From positions 142,327 through 206,326 of the forward strand of contig PLCS01000009.1 in NCBI GenBank assembly GCA_003134855.1: a stretch of 64,000 nucleotides of DNA. Reading direction: 5' to 3'. Positions 48,199 to 58,652 of this stretch are shown here, in pieces (within the stretch, counting starts at the first letter, position 1; each line of letters starts with the position of its first letter). The notes below the pieces were generated by a model that searched no databases, had not been told where the DNA came from, and saw only the letters and a program-made list of their open reading frames with translations. A program made the position numbers and the translations under genes. Source of the DNA: Acidobacteriaceae bacterium (lineage in GTDB: Bacteria; Acidobacteriota; Terriglobia; Terriglobales; Acidobacteriaceae).

Positions 48199-50264
48199 AA
48201 GAGAAAGTATCCTGTTTATCACTCAGGAAGTTCGCGCTGCCTCTTATCCTCATGAGCGCGTTGAGCGCAGCGTCCGCGGCTCAGAATGCTGCTGCGCATC
48301 CCAACTGGCCGGGACCGGGGCAGCTCTTTGTGGGAGCTTGTTATCAGCCCATCGATCGCACGCCTGAGCAGATTGATGGCGACATTGCGATCATGAAGCA
48401 CGCGGGATTCAACGTAGTGCGCATGGGGGACCTGTCGTGGGATTCATTCGAACCCTCGCAAGGCAAATTTACATTCGAGTGGTTCGACAAGATCATGGAC
48501 AAGATGCAGGCCGCCGGGATCAGGGTGATTCTGGATATTCCGGGGTCGCCGGCGCCCATCTGGCTGCATCGCGCGTACCCCGGCGTCGATCTCGTCACCC
48601 AGAACGGCACGCGCCTTCCCCCCGCGGAGCGCTATATGGACGACATCAGCGATCTGGGTTACGTGCGCGAACTGGGCATCATGGCGGAGGCGCTGACCAA
48701 ACGCTATGCCCATCATCCGGCGGTGATCGCCGTCGGCTACAACAACGAAATCGGCAACGGTTTCATGTCGTATTCGGAAGCAGACCGGCAGCGGTTCATC
48801 ACATGGCTCAAAAAGAAGTACGGAACCGTTGAAGAACTCAACAAGGCCTGGGCGACGCAGCGCTGGTCGCGCCGGTTGAACAGCTTTGACGATGTTGACT
48901 TGCCGCTCGGAGACGGGCCTGGACCCTTCGAGCGCTATCTGGATCTTCACCGCTTTTGGTCCGATGTCACAGTGGCCCGGCTTGAGGAACTCGATGCGAT
49001 TCGCCAGCGCAATATGCCGGGTCTTCCGTCAATATCCAATCTGTGGGATACCGCGGGCAGGCGTGGCTTCGACTATCTCAGTACTTATAAATCTTATGTG
49101 TCATTTGGCGCCGAAGGCTTCTATCCGGGCGATCCGGTGGGCGGCGTCTTTGGCGCCATGACGGTCAAAGGAGATTTGGCGACACCCATCTGGTTCAATG
49201 AGTTTACCGCCGGTGGCGGAGGCAACTATGGAACGCCGGGCCGCAGCCGGATGTATGCGCATCTCGCGCTGATGATCGGCGCGCAAGGAATTCTCGCATG
49301 GACCTTCAACAGTCATCTTGGAGGAGAGGAGCAGGCGCTCTTTGGCTTGGTCGACCACGACGGCACGCCCTCCTGGAAGGTGGATGAGTTCGCGCGCATC
49401 GCTTCTGAATTCAAGTTACTTTCAAAATACGGTTTCCCGCGATCCACGCATCCGGAAGTGGCCATAGCATATTCCTTCGATTCCTTCATCGATTCAAATC
49501 CGAACACTCCCTCGAATACGACGCGTCAATTCTTCCAGCCTGCTTATACAGATCAAGTGCAGGGGGCCTTTGATCCTTTCTTCCGCGCCAACATCGACAC
49601 GGCGATCATCAACATCGGGCACGCCGATCTGTCGCCGTACAAACTGGTCATTGTGCCGGCCGATTACGTGATGGACGCCGCAAGCGCGAAGGCTCTTCGG
49701 GAGTATGTGAGCGGAGGCGGCGCCGTTCTGATGACCGCGTTTTCGGCCAAAGTGGACGAGCATGGGCAATGGTTCAATACGCCGCTGCCCGGCCGCTTGA
49801 GCGATGTCTTTGGACTGAAGACAAACGCGTTCTACGACATTCCGGCGGCGCTGAAATTCCAGTTGGGCGGCGATTCAATCGATACCAAAGTGCATCACTA
49901 TGAAGTGCTGGAGCCGTCCACGGCAACGGTCATCGCGCGATTCACGAATACCGCGGACCATACTCCCGTTGTCACCATCAACAAGTTCGGCAAAGGAAAT
50001 GCGATCTATCTGGCGACGGAATCGAATCCTTCCGTGATCGGACCGCTGATGAACTATCTCTACAAGGTTGCGGGCATTCAACCCGGCCCCAGGACACCCG
50101 AGGGAGTGTTTGCAAGGGTTGTCGATGGACGGACTCTGTTTGTCAACACGAGCGGGGAAGAGAAAAGAATCCCCATTGCCGGCCTCAGGAAAGGGATCCT
50201 CAGCAATCGCGAGTTTGAGGGCACTGTGGTCCTTGGTCCAATGGAAGCGGATCTCATCCAGTGA
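48195..50264 (+). CDS. Secreted GH42-family beta-galactosidase
   Basis: The 689-residue protein has a signal peptide (FALPLILMSALSAASAAQ), a TIM barrel with MKHAGFNVVRMGDLSWDSFE, the acid/base Glu in VGYNNEIGNG and the nucleophile Glu in WFNEFTAGGGG. A GH42 trimerisation-like domain follows (about 400-600; LVIVPADYVMDAASAKALRE, YVSGGGAVLMTAFSAKVDE), and a short C-terminal beta domain (LFVNTSGEEKRIPI). It should release terminal beta-galactose. An exported GH42 is less common than the cytoplasmic type. It is coupled to the GH39 gene and seems to end the operon. The 195 bp after it contain nothing recognisable. Confidence 0.92.
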   Translation: MKEKVSCLSLRKFALPLILMSALSAASAAQNAAAHPNWPGPGQLFVGACYQPIDRTPEQIDGDIAIMKHAGFNVVRMGDLSWDSFEPSQGKFTFEWFDKIMDKMQAAGIRVILDIPGSPAPIWLHRAYPGVDLVTQNGTRLPPAERYMDDISDLGYVRELGIMAEALTKRYAHHPAVIAVGYNNEIGNGFMSYSEADRQRFITWLKKKYGTVEELNKAWATQRWSRRLNSFDDVDLPLGDGPGPFERYLDLHRFWSDVTVARLEELDAIRQRNMPGLPSISNLWDTAGRRGFDYLSTYKSYVSFGAEGFYPGDPVGGVFGAMTVKGDLATPIWFNEFTAGGGGNYGTPGRSRMYAHLALMIGAQGILAWTFNSHLGGEEQALFGLVDHDGTPSWKVDEFARIASEFKLLSKYGFPRSTHPEVAIAYSFDSFIDSNPNTPSNTTRQFFQPAYTDQVQGAFDPFFRANIDTAIINIGHADLSPYKLVIVPADYVMDAASAKALREYVSGGGAVLMTAFSAKVDEHGQWFNTPLPGRLSDVFGLKTNAFYDIPAALKFQLGGDSIDTKVHHYEVLEPSTATVIARFTNTADHTPVVTINKFGKGNAIYLATESNPSVIGPLMNYLYKVAGIQPGPRTPEGVFARVVDGRTLFVNTSGEEKRIPIAGLRKGILSNREFEGTVVLGPMEADLIQ

Positions 50265-50459
50265 CCGATCGTCTCACGCCTGGACCGTACACTCACCAGG
50301 TGAATTCGTCGATGCCGGCTGCTCAGGACTCGATGATACGGGCGTTTAACCGGAACGCGGACCGTTCAGTAGGAGATAGGGGTACTCGAAGACGGAAGCA
50401 GGTGAAGTTCCGCAGGTGAGAAAAAGCCGGACTTTCATCTAAGTTATTGATAAATATGG

Positions 50460-50533
50460 TAGGCACGACTGGATTCGAACCAGCGACCTCTTCCGTGTCA
50501 AGGAAGCGCTCTAACCAACTGAGCTACGCGCCT
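50460..50533 (-). tRNA. tRNA-Val (anticodon GAC)
   Basis: The minus strand folds into a full cloverleaf. The acceptor arms AGGCGCG and CGTGCCT pair with one G-U, followed by discriminator A. The D arm is GCTC/GAGC, the anticodon stem CTTCC/GGAAG encloses TTGACAC (anticodon GAC), and the T arm is GCTGG-TTCGAAT-CCAGT. CC, not CCA, follows in the genome, so CCA is probably added by the tRNA nucleotidyltransferase. Confidence 0.97.
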
Positions 50534-50631
50534 GCAAAGCAACTTCCGTTAGTCTATCAGGGCCGGGGCGGCAGGAAAAGATGGGCGGCCATACACGCCA
50601 TGCTGTACTATCGTGTTGCATCTTAATTGCC

Positions 50632-51243
50632 ATGAATGACATTGCCAGCGTCCGATTCCACCGATACCGCACCGCTCCCAATCTGCTCACGCTGTTGCGC
50701 ATTTGTCTGGCGCCGTTTCTGGTGGCTGCCATTCTGGAACGCCATTTTGCGGTGAGCTTTGGACTCTTCGTGGCCGCTGGGCTGACCGACGCGCTGGATG
50801 GCCTGCTGGCGCGCTTCCTGAAGCAGCGCAGCATGCTGGGCGAGTACCTTGACCCGGTGGCCGACAAGCTGCTGCTGAGCACGCTCTTTCTGGTGCTCAT
50901 GCACATGTCGCTGATTCCCGTCACGGTGACGGTGCTGGTCTTCGGCAGGGATGTGGGAATCCTGGTGGTGGCGGCCATTCTGTATGCGGCCACGGGCAGA
51001 CGGGAGTTCAATCCCAGCCTCCTGGGCAAGGCCAACACGCTGGCCCAGGTGGCCGCGGTGGCCGCCGTGCTGCTGCAAGCCATGTTACTGGATCATCACA
51101 TCGCACTTCGCTGGGTGGCGATTTTCGAGCAATGGGCGTTTTGGGCCACCATGGCGCTCACCGTCGCCTCCGGGCTGCAGTACGCCTGGATCGCGGCCCG
51201 GCGCGTGGGCGCTCAGCCCGCCAACGGGCACGGCGTTAAATAA
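50632..51243 (+). CDS. pgsA: CDP-alcohol phosphatidyltransferase (phosphatidylglycerophosphate synthase-like)
   Basis: I start at the ATG at 50632 (MNDIASVRFH); an in-frame start at 50581 is possible. The 203-residue membrane protein has the CDP-alcohol phosphotransferase signature D53-x2-D56-G-x2-A60-R61-x8-G70-x3-D74-x3-D78 (TDALDGLLARF to LGEYLDPVADK). Helices follow with LIPVTVTVLVFGRDVGILVV. It is most like PgsA, which makes phosphatidylglycerol phosphate from CDP-diacylglycerol and glycerol 3-phosphate; another alcohol cannot be excluded. No strong ribosome site precedes it. Confidence 0.87.
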   Translation: MNDIASVRFHRYRTAPNLLTLLRICLAPFLVAAILERHFAVSFGLFVAAGLTDALDGLLARFLKQRSMLGEYLDPVADKLLLSTLFLVLMHMSLIPVTVTVLVFGRDVGILVVAAILYAATGRREFNPSLLGKANTLAQVAAVAAVLLQAMLLDHHIALRWVAIFEQWAFWATMALTVASGLQYAWIAARRVGAQPANGHGVK

Positions 51244-51329
51244 ACAGGCCAAACCCCACGCCACTCCACACGCGCGGCAACGCGTGAACAATCCCCGCCG
51301 TTCAAATGAGCCAAAGGCCGGCGCGCGCT

Positions 51330-51494
51330 TCAGGCGTCTTCCGTGCTGGGTTCCGATTCGGCGTTCTCTTCAATCTCCATGTCGCGAAACTCTTCGGAGT
51401 CAAAGACATCGCCACATTCCAGGCATTCGACAAACTCACAGTCTTCGTGCCGGGAAACAATGCGTACTTTAGGGTGTTTACAGATGGTTGCCAT
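51330..51494 (-). CDS. Small zinc-ribbon-like protein (hypothetical)
   Basis: I take the start at the ATG at 51494, giving 54 residues; an upstream start at 51533 would add 13. Cysteines and histidines are spaced as in a small zinc-binding protein: C-x-H (CKHPKV), then H and C in RHEDCEFVECLECGDVF. The C-terminus is very acidic (EEFRDMEIEENAESEPSTED). I do not recognise the family. It is convergent with pgsA and divergent from iscR. The ribosome site is weak. Confidence 0.6.
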   Translation of the reverse strand: MATICKHPKVRIVSRHEDCEFVECLECGDVFDSEEFRDMEIEENAESEPSTEDA

Positions 51495-51632
51495 CGCTCG
51501 CTGGATCGGTGAAATAAAGTGCCCTTCCCGCAAATTGTATCGGCATTTTTCCCAATTTCATACCGGAATTTGGTGAATATTTTTATACCCCGGGGATTTT
51601 TTTGCGCGCGCTAAAAGATTTCCGGCGGGGAC

Positions 51633-51662
51633 TTGCAATCCCGACAGAAACGGTCGTATACT
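51633..51662 (+). promoter_or_regulatory. Predicted sigma-70-type promoter of the isc operon
   Basis: TTGCAA (51633-51638) and TATACT (51657-51662) are separated by 18 bp. Transcription would start near 51669, which makes the ATG at 51692 rather than that at 51665 the likely start of iscR. In the known case IscR represses its own operon at a site overlapping the promoter; I could not define such a site here. Confidence 0.6.
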
Positions 51663-51691
51663 GAATGCGGACCGAAGAAGTCGGATATTCG

Positions 51692-52150
51692 ATGCTCAAG
51701 CTGACCAAAAAAGCGGATTACGGCCTGATGGCGCTCAAGTTCCTGGCTGAGCACCCGGAGAGGCCCGCGCTCAGCGCCAAGGATGTGGCCGACGCCTACG
51801 GGATTCCGGCGCAATTGCTGGCCAAAATCCTGCAACAGTTGACCAGGTCCGGCCTGCTGCGCTCGACCGCCGGCATGAACGGCGGCTATGCGCTGGCGCG
51901 GGAGGCGCGATCGATCTCCGCCTACGAGGTGATTCTGGCCATCGACGGGCCGTTTTTCATCACCTCCTGCACCAAAGGCAAAACGGGCTGCGAGCTGACC
52001 ACGAATTGCACCATCAAGGAGCCGCTGGCGCGGGTGAACGAGACCATCGCCGGCGTTTTGAAGAGCATCAGCATTCAGGATCTGGCGGAGCACGAACCAC
52101 CGGCGGCGCGAGAACGTAATGCGCGTGAACTGGTTGCATTGAAGTTGTAA
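51692..52150 (+). CDS. iscR: Rrf2-family iron-sulfur regulator (IscR-like)
   Basis: The product has 152 residues starting MLKLTKKADYGLMALKFLAE. It has the Rrf2 winged helix (LSAKDVADAYGIPAQLLAKI, LQQLTRSGLLRSTAGMNGGY) and three cysteines for an iron-sulfur cluster (SCTKGKTGCELTTNC, spacing C-x6-C-x5-C). IscR senses the cell's iron-sulfur status and represses the isc operon when the cluster is loaded. The earlier ATG at 51665 would be almost at the predicted transcription start. It is first in the isc operon, as in proteobacteria. Confidence 0.92.
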   Translation: MLKLTKKADYGLMALKFLAEHPERPALSAKDVADAYGIPAQLLAKILQQLTRSGLLRSTAGMNGGYALAREARSISAYEVILAIDGPFFITSCTKGKTGCELTTNCTIKEPLARVNETIAGVLKSISIQDLAEHEPPAARERNARELVALKL

Positions 52151-52225
52151 AGAAGGCTTTCCCCCTCTGCGCTGGGCCGAACAAGGCAGGGCGCGGAAGA
52201 GCAAACCATAAGGATGGAGATCAAG

Positions 52226-53479
52226 ATGAGCACAGTTGCCAGCCAAGTAGAAGTACCCGCAGACGTAAGCCTTCCGATTTATATGGACAACCACGCCACC
52301 ACCCCGCTTGACCCACGAGTTTTGGCCGCGATGATGCCCTACTTCACTGAGAAGTTCGGCAACGCGGCCAGCCGCAATCACTCCTTCGGCTGGGAGGCGG
52401 AGCAGGCCGTGGAAACCGCGCGCGAGCAGATTGCGCGGTTGATCGGCGCGACGGCCAAGGAAATCATCTTCACCAGCGGCGCCACGGAGTCGAACAACCT
52501 GGCCATCAAGGGCATTGCAGAGATGTATCGCGAGCGCGGCAATCACATCATCACCCAGGTGACCGAGCACAAGGCGATTCTGGACACCTGCAAACGGCTG
52601 GAGAAGCAAGGCTATCGCATCACCTATCTGCCGGTGAAGGCCGACGGGCTGATCGATTTGGACGACCTTGCGCGGGCCATCGACGAGAAGACGATTCTGG
52701 TTTCGATTATGGCGGCGAATAACGAAATCGGCGTCCTGCAACCGATTGCCGAGATTGGCCGGCTCTGTCACGAACGCGGCGTGCTCTTCCATACGGATGC
52801 GGTGCAGGCGGTGGGCAAGGTTCCCATCGACGTGATCGCCGACAACATCGACGTGCTCTCGCTGAGCGGGCACAAGATTTACGGTCCCAAGGGCGTGGGC
52901 GCGCTCTACGTTCGCCGGCGCAATCCGCGCGTGCAGATCGCGGCGCAGATTGACGGCGGCGGCCACGAGCGCGGCATGAGGTCCGGCACGCTGAACGTGC
53001 CGGGGATTGTGGGCCTGGGCAAGGCTTGCGAGATCGCCCGCGAGGAGATGGCCAGCGAGGCCGCGTTCCTGACCGGCCTGCGCGACCGGCTCAAGGAGAA
53101 GCTCGAAGCGAACCTTGACTACATTCACGTGAACGGCTCGATGGATCACCGGCTCCCCGGCAACCTGAACGTGAGCTTTGTCTACGTTGAAGGCGAGTCG
53201 CTGCTGATGGGCATCAACGACATTGCGGTCTCGAGCGGCTCGGCCTGCACATCGGCGACGCTGGAGCCGTCGTATGTGCTGAAGGCTTTGGGGCTGGGCG
53301 ACGATGTAGCGCATAGTTCGATTCGCTTTGGTATGGGCCGCTTCAACACCCAGGCCGAGGTGGATTACGTTGCTGACAAGGTAATCGACGTAGTAAAGCA
53401 CCTACGCAAGCTGTCGCCGCTTTACGAGATGGTGCTGGACGGGATTGATTTGAGCAAGATTCAGTGGGCGGCACACTAA
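52226..53479 (+). CDS. iscS: Cysteine desulfurase
   Basis: I prefer the ATG at 52226, with GGAGA upstream; an ATG at 52214 is in frame. The product is about 417 residues. Hallmarks are [55 protein letters not shown], the PLP lysine in [17 protein letters not shown] and the catalytic cysteine loop [20 protein letters not shown]. It takes sulfur from cysteine and delivers it to IscU for cluster assembly and to tRNA thiolation. It belongs to the IscS/NFS1 group by its long catalytic loop. Confidence 0.96.
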   Translation: MSTVASQVEVPADVSLPIYMDNHATTPLDPRVLAAMMPYFTEKFGNAASRNHSFGWEAEQAVETAREQIARLIGATAKEIIFTSGATESNNLAIKGIAEMYRERGNHIITQVTEHKAILDTCKRLEKQGYRITYLPVKADGLIDLDDLARAIDEKTILVSIMAANNEIGVLQPIAEIGRLCHERGVLFHTDAVQAVGKVPIDVIADNIDVLSLSGHKIYGPKGVGALYVRRRNPRVQIAAQIDGGGHERGMRSGTLNVPGIVGLGKACEIAREEMASEAAFLTGLRDRLKEKLEANLDYIHVNGSMDHRLPGNLNVSFVYVEGESLLMGINDIAVSSGSACTSATLEPSYVLKALGLGDDVAHSSIRFGMGRFNTQAEVDYVADKVIDVVKHLRKLSPLYEMVLDGIDLSKIQWAAH

Positions 53480-53484
53480 GAAGC

Positions 53485-53579
53485 AGCTTCTAGCCGCTAG
53501 CTTTTAGCCTTTAGCTTGTGCATTGAATCGGTCGGCATTCAGCCGCGAGCTTAGGGGCAGTAGCTAGGAGCTAGAAGCT
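53485..53579 (+). repeat. Inverted repeat with TAGCT-rich filler between iscS and iscU
   Basis: AGCTTCTAGC (53485-53494) and GCTAGAAGCT (53570-53579) are exact complements. Between them the motif TAGCT or TTAGC recurs several times. It fills most of the 141-bp gap between iscS and iscU, and the transcript could fold around it. Confidence 0.65.
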
Positions 53580-53620
53580 ATAAGCTGAAACCGCGGCTTC
53601 CCCCGCAGAAGGAGCAACAC

Positions 53621-54049
53621 ATGGCATACAGCGAGAGAGTGATCGACCACTATAACAACCCGCGCAATGTGGGCCAACTGGACAAGGGATCGACGGAGGT
53701 CGGCACGGGTCTGGTGGGCGCGCCGGAGTGCGGCGACGTGATGCGCCTGCAGATTCGCGTGAACCCCGCGACGCAGGTGATCGAAGAGGCCAAGTTCAAG
53801 ACCTTCGGCTGCGGCTCGGCGATTGCCAGTTCGTCGCTGGCCACCGAGTGGATCAAGGGCCGCACCGTGGACGACGCGCTGGGCATCAAGAACACCGACA
53901 TCGTGAAGGAACTGTCGCTGCCGCCGGTGAAGATTCACTGCTCGGTGCTGGCCGAGGATGCGATTCGCGCGGCCATCGGCGACTGGAAGAAGAAGAACAG
54001 CGCTCCGGTGGCGGCGGTTGCGGCTGAGGCAGTCGCGGTAGCGGGGTAA
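53621..54049 (+). CDS. iscU: Iron-sulfur cluster scaffold protein
   Basis: GAAGGAG precedes the ATG by about nine bases. The 142-residue protein is a normal IscU for its first 128 residues: cluster cysteines C37 (GAPECGDVM), C64 (TFGCGSAIAS) and C107 (KIHCSVL), the chaperone-binding motif LPPVK just before the last cysteine, and D39. It builds 2Fe-2S or 4Fe-4S clusters with IscS and passes them on with HscA/HscB. The C-terminal tail (APVAAVAAEAVAVAG) is an Ala/Val extension not found in most IscU proteins. Confidence 0.96.
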   Translation: MAYSERVIDHYNNPRNVGQLDKGSTEVGTGLVGAPECGDVMRLQIRVNPATQVIEEAKFKTFGCGSAIASSSLATEWIKGRTVDDALGIKNTDIVKELSLPPVKIHCSVLAEDAIRAAIGDWKKKNSAPVAAVAAEAVAVAG

Positions 54050-54088
54050 GAATCGGAACGGCGCGGATGGAATGAAGGTTTGTGGATT

Positions 54089-54124
54089 CCCACCCTTGCG
54101 CCAGGAATAAGGCGCAAGGGTGGG
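54089..54124 (+). repeat. Hairpin with 14-bp perfect stem between iscU and iscA
   Basis: CCCACCCTTGCGCC pairs exactly with GGCGCAAGGGTGGG over an 8-base loop. GGCACGG follows, which also occurs after GATGG at 25020, so it is probably a dispersed intergenic repeat. In the isc transcript it would form a strong structure between two genes and could tune message stability. No T-run follows. Confidence 0.75.
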
Positions 54125-54175
54125 GCACGGAAGATTCAATCATCATTCGCAGATGAGTTTTTGAAAGAGGCGAGT

Positions 54176-54574
54176 ATGTCGAACATGGTGACAATTGGAG
54201 AGCAACCACCGCAGGAAGTTCTCGCGGCGCAGCCGCTCACCGCAGGTGGCTTGCAAGTGACCGAGAAGGCCATCAAGCGCGTTCGCATCGCCATGGCCAA
54301 GGAAGGCATCTCGCCGGACGAGGGTGGGATGCGCATTGGCGTGATGGGCGGCGGATGCTCGGGGCTTTCCTACTCGATCAAGTTCGACACGCAGCCACGC
54401 GAGCGCGACAGAATTTATGAATTTGACGGCGTGAGAGTTTTCGTTGACCCAAAATCATTTTTGTATCTGCACGGCATGACGCTGGACTATGAAGAGACGC
54501 TGATGCGCCAGGGATTCAACTTCATCAACCCGAACGCGGCGCGCTCCTGCGGCTGCGGTTCGTCGTTCTCGTAG
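54176..54574 (+). CDS. iscA: A-type iron-sulfur carrier/assembly protein
   Basis: The ATG at 54176 follows GAGGCGAGT. The 132-residue protein has the HesB/IscA motifs: LQVTEKAIKRVRIAMAKEG, the first cysteine in VMGGGCSGLSYSIKFD and the last pair in ARSCGCGSSFS. The N-terminal 27 residues are an extra extension. It carries iron or clusters from the IscU system to target proteins, mainly 4Fe-4S enzymes. Its position after iscU is standard. Confidence 0.95.
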   Translation: MSNMVTIGEQPPQEVLAAQPLTAGGLQVTEKAIKRVRIAMAKEGISPDEGGMRIGVMGGGCSGLSYSIKFDTQPRERDRIYEFDGVRVFVDPKSFLYLHGMTLDYEETLMRQGFNFINPNAARSCGCGSSFS

Positions 54575-54675
54575 CGGAGCGGCCGGCAGGAACCTTCAAT
54601 GGAGATCAGTTGGAAGTTTGCGGCAACTATCGTTGAGGTTTGATCGGAAATCAAAGAGGAAAGCGAGTAACCCGG

Positions 54676-55146
54676 ATGACGGATAAATCCGCACCTTGGC
54701 CCTTCGCGGAACGAAGCGCACTGTTGGCAATCGCGGTGGGCGGGCTGATTGCCGGAACAATAGATCTTCTGCAAGCCTGCATTCTCTTTGGATGGGATAT
54801 TCCACTGGCGATTGCCGGAGGGCTGCTGGGCGGGCAGGTTACCGAACACGGGAACGCGGGAATTTATCTTCTTGGCGTTTGCCTGCACTTCCTGATTGCT
54901 CTCTCGGCGGCCGCAACTTACTACGCGGCGAGTAGGCGGCTGCTCTTTTTGAAGGAATACCCACTTGTTTGCGGCCTGTTCTTTGGCGCGGCGGTTCAAG
55001 AGTTCATGAATCTCGTCGTTCTTCCCCTCTCCGCGCTTCATGCAAGAGGGCCATACGAACTGCATGACCTGATTCAAGGGCTGCTGGTACACATGGTCGT
55101 GATCGGATTGCCGGTCGCCTACAGCGTGCGTCGCTTCGGAAAGTAA
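54676..55146 (+). CDS. Four-helix membrane protein inside the isc operon (hypothetical)
   Basis: I start at the ATG at 54676 (MTDKSAPWPF), about 156 residues; an in-frame start at 54640 exists. Four membrane segments are visible: LLAIAVGGLIAGTIDLLQAC, GIYLLGVCLHFLIALSAAAT, LVCGLFFGAAVQEFMNLVVL and LLVHMVVIGLPVAYSV. I do not recognise the family for certain; the pattern recalls small YagU-like or DUF1440-type membrane proteins. It is not part of known isc operons. It separates iscA from hscB, in the same direction, with 101 and 96 bp gaps. Confidence 0.72.
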   Translation: MTDKSAPWPFAERSALLAIAVGGLIAGTIDLLQACILFGWDIPLAIAGGLLGGQVTEHGNAGIYLLGVCLHFLIALSAAATYYAASRRLLFLKEYPLVCGLFFGAAVQEFMNLVVLPLSALHARGPYELHDLIQGLLVHMVVIGLPVAYSVRRFGK

Positions 55147-55242
55147 AACCGGCGCAAGTTCTTTCGTACTCATGTTCGCTCAGAATGAGAGCGTTTTTGG
55201 GCGTACTTAGGGATTCAAAACCGTTTCTGCAAGAAAGCATTT

Positions 55243-55932
55243 ATGTTCAAAGTGATCGATTCCGCGGTACCCATAGCCTGTTGGTCGTGCTCCATTGGCC
55301 ACAACGATTCCACGCTGTTTTGCCCGCATTGCAGCAAGATTCAACCCCCGCCGGGCGGCGATTATTTTTCTGTTTTCGGTTTGGAGCCTCGGCTCAACCT
55401 GGATTTGACTGCGCTGGAGCACGAGTTTCACCGACTCAGCCGCAAGCTGCATCCCGACCGTTTTGCCCGCGCCGAGGAGAACGAAAAGCAGTGGAGCCTG
55501 GCCGACACGGCGCTGCTCAACGACGCCTATCGCACGCTGAAAGATCCGCTGCGCCGCACCGAATACCTGCTCAAGCTGCTGGGCGCGGAGATTGGCGCCG
55601 GCCAGGAAAGCAAAGAAGAAAAAGTTGCGCGCGTCCCAGCCGATCTGCTTGAAGAGGTCTTCGAGTTGAATATGCAGCTCGAAGAGATGCGCGCGGCGAG
55701 CAAGACGGGAGTGGAAGATCCCGAACTGCAGGCAGGCCTGGAGCAGGCAAAGAGAAGGTTCGACGGGCTGCTGGTTGAGGTGGACCAGGATCTGCGCACT
55801 CAGTGGCAGGCGTGGGACGAGGGTGACGCGGCGGCGCGCGCCTCCGCGCAGAGGAGAATGGTGGCCCTGCTCGACCGCCGGCGCTACCTCAGCAATCTGG
55901 TCCGCGACGTGACCGAAACCCTGGGAGCTTGA
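55243..55932 (+). CDS. hscB: Fe-S assembly J-domain co-chaperone
   Basis: The 229-residue protein begins with a four-cysteine zinc-like motif (C13-x2-C16 and C27-x2-C30; ACWSC and FCPHC), seen in eukaryotic HSC20 rather than in the E. coli protein. A J domain follows with FSVFGLEPRLNLDLTALEHE and the HPD motif H70-P71-D72 (KLHPDRF). The C-terminal three-helix domain (LLEEVFELNMQLEEMR and so on) binds IscU. It brings IscU to HscA and stimulates its ATPase. It is about 50 residues longer than E. coli HscB because of the N-terminal motif. hscA follows 9 bp downstream. Confidence 0.94.
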   Translation: MFKVIDSAVPIACWSCSIGHNDSTLFCPHCSKIQPPPGGDYFSVFGLEPRLNLDLTALEHEFHRLSRKLHPDRFARAEENEKQWSLADTALLNDAYRTLKDPLRRTEYLLKLLGAEIGAGQESKEEKVARVPADLLEEVFELNMQLEEMRAASKTGVEDPELQAGLEQAKRRFDGLLVEVDQDLRTQWQAWDEGDAAARASAQRRMVALLDRRRYLSNLVRDVTETLGA

Positions 55933-55941
55933 AAGAAGATC

Positions 55942-57882
<1,941 letters not shown>

Positions 57883-58007
57883 AGCGGAGTTAGCATGGTT
57901 AGCGGAGCTAGCGGTGTTAGATGTCGCCACATACTTCCGCGGCTTATTGAGGATAGAATGCGGAATGGGCTTGAGACAATGCACATGGGCACGGAAGGAC
58001 GGATTGT

Positions 58008-58421
58008 ATGAGCGAACCTAACGAGAAAAAGATTCCCGCCGAGAAGCTGGTGCGCGTCACCTTTCTTCCCGAAGGCAGAACGGTGGAGTTTGAATTCGGC
58101 GCGATGCCCTATCAGCATCACGGCAAGCCAATGTCGTTTCTTGACGTGGCGGAGAACCACGACGTCTTCCTCGACCACGCCTGCGGCGGCGTCTGCGCCT
58201 GCACCACCTGCCACTTGTGGATCAAGGATCAGGCCGGCATCAGCGAGGCCGACGACGACGAACTGGATCGGATGGACATGGCCGCCGATCAACAGTTGAA
58301 TTCGCGGCTGGGCTGCCAGGCTGTCATCACCCGTCCCGGCGACTACGTGGTTGAGATTCCCAAGTGGAATCGCAACTACGTCTCCGAAGGCAAGCCTCTG
58401 GCGTTGACGGAAGAGAAGTAA
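58008..58421 (+). CDS. fdx: 2Fe-2S ferredoxin, adrenodoxin type
   Basis: The 137-residue protein has the adrenodoxin-type cluster motif C59-x5-C65-x2-C68 (CGGVCACTTC, with an additional C63) and the distal C103 (RLGCQAVIT). ADDDELDRMD is the acidic patch for binding partners. It provides electrons for cluster assembly on IscU. The N-terminal 35 residues, up to PMSFLDVAEN, are normal for the type. iscX follows nine bases after the stop, preceded by AGGAG. Confidence 0.95.
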   Translation: MSEPNEKKIPAEKLVRVTFLPEGRTVEFEFGAMPYQHHGKPMSFLDVAENHDVFLDHACGGVCACTTCHLWIKDQAGISEADDDELDRMDMAADQQLNSRLGCQAVITRPGDYVVEIPKWNRNYVSEGKPLALTEEK

Positions 58422-58430
58422 GGAGCCACC

Positions 58431-58649
58431 ATGCCACGCGAGATTCTGTGGACCGACGCCGAGGAGATCGGCATTCAATTGGCGGAGAAGTTTCCCGGCC
58501 TGGACCCGTTGACGGTGCGCTTCACCGACCTGCACCGATACGTGACCGAGCTGGAGGGCTTTGCCGACGATCCGGCGAAATCAAACGAGCCGCGGCTGGA
58601 AGCCATTCAGATGGCCTGGCACGAGGAGTTCGAAGACGCTCAGCGGTAG
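58431..58649 (+). CDS. iscX: Iron-sulfur cluster assembly modulator
   Basis: The 72-residue protein fits IscX/YfhJ over its full length: WTDAEEIGIQLAEKFPGLDP, VRFTDLHRYVTELEGFADD and the acidic C-terminus MAWHEEFEDAQR. IscX binds IscS near its active site and is thought to regulate the rate of assembly or act as an iron donor. It ends the isc operon. It is convergent with the PIN toxin gene, only three bases away, and there is no clear terminator between them. Confidence 0.93.
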   Translation: MPREILWTDAEEIGIQLAEKFPGLDPLTVRFTDLHRYVTELEGFADDPAKSNEPRLEAIQMAWHEEFEDAQR

Positions 58650-58652
58650 GAG

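Noticed and set aside
51611-53401. 596-codon minus-strand frame opposite iscR and iscS
   Set aside because: It mirrors two certain genes, has no domain or ribosome site and spans their intergenic gap by chance.
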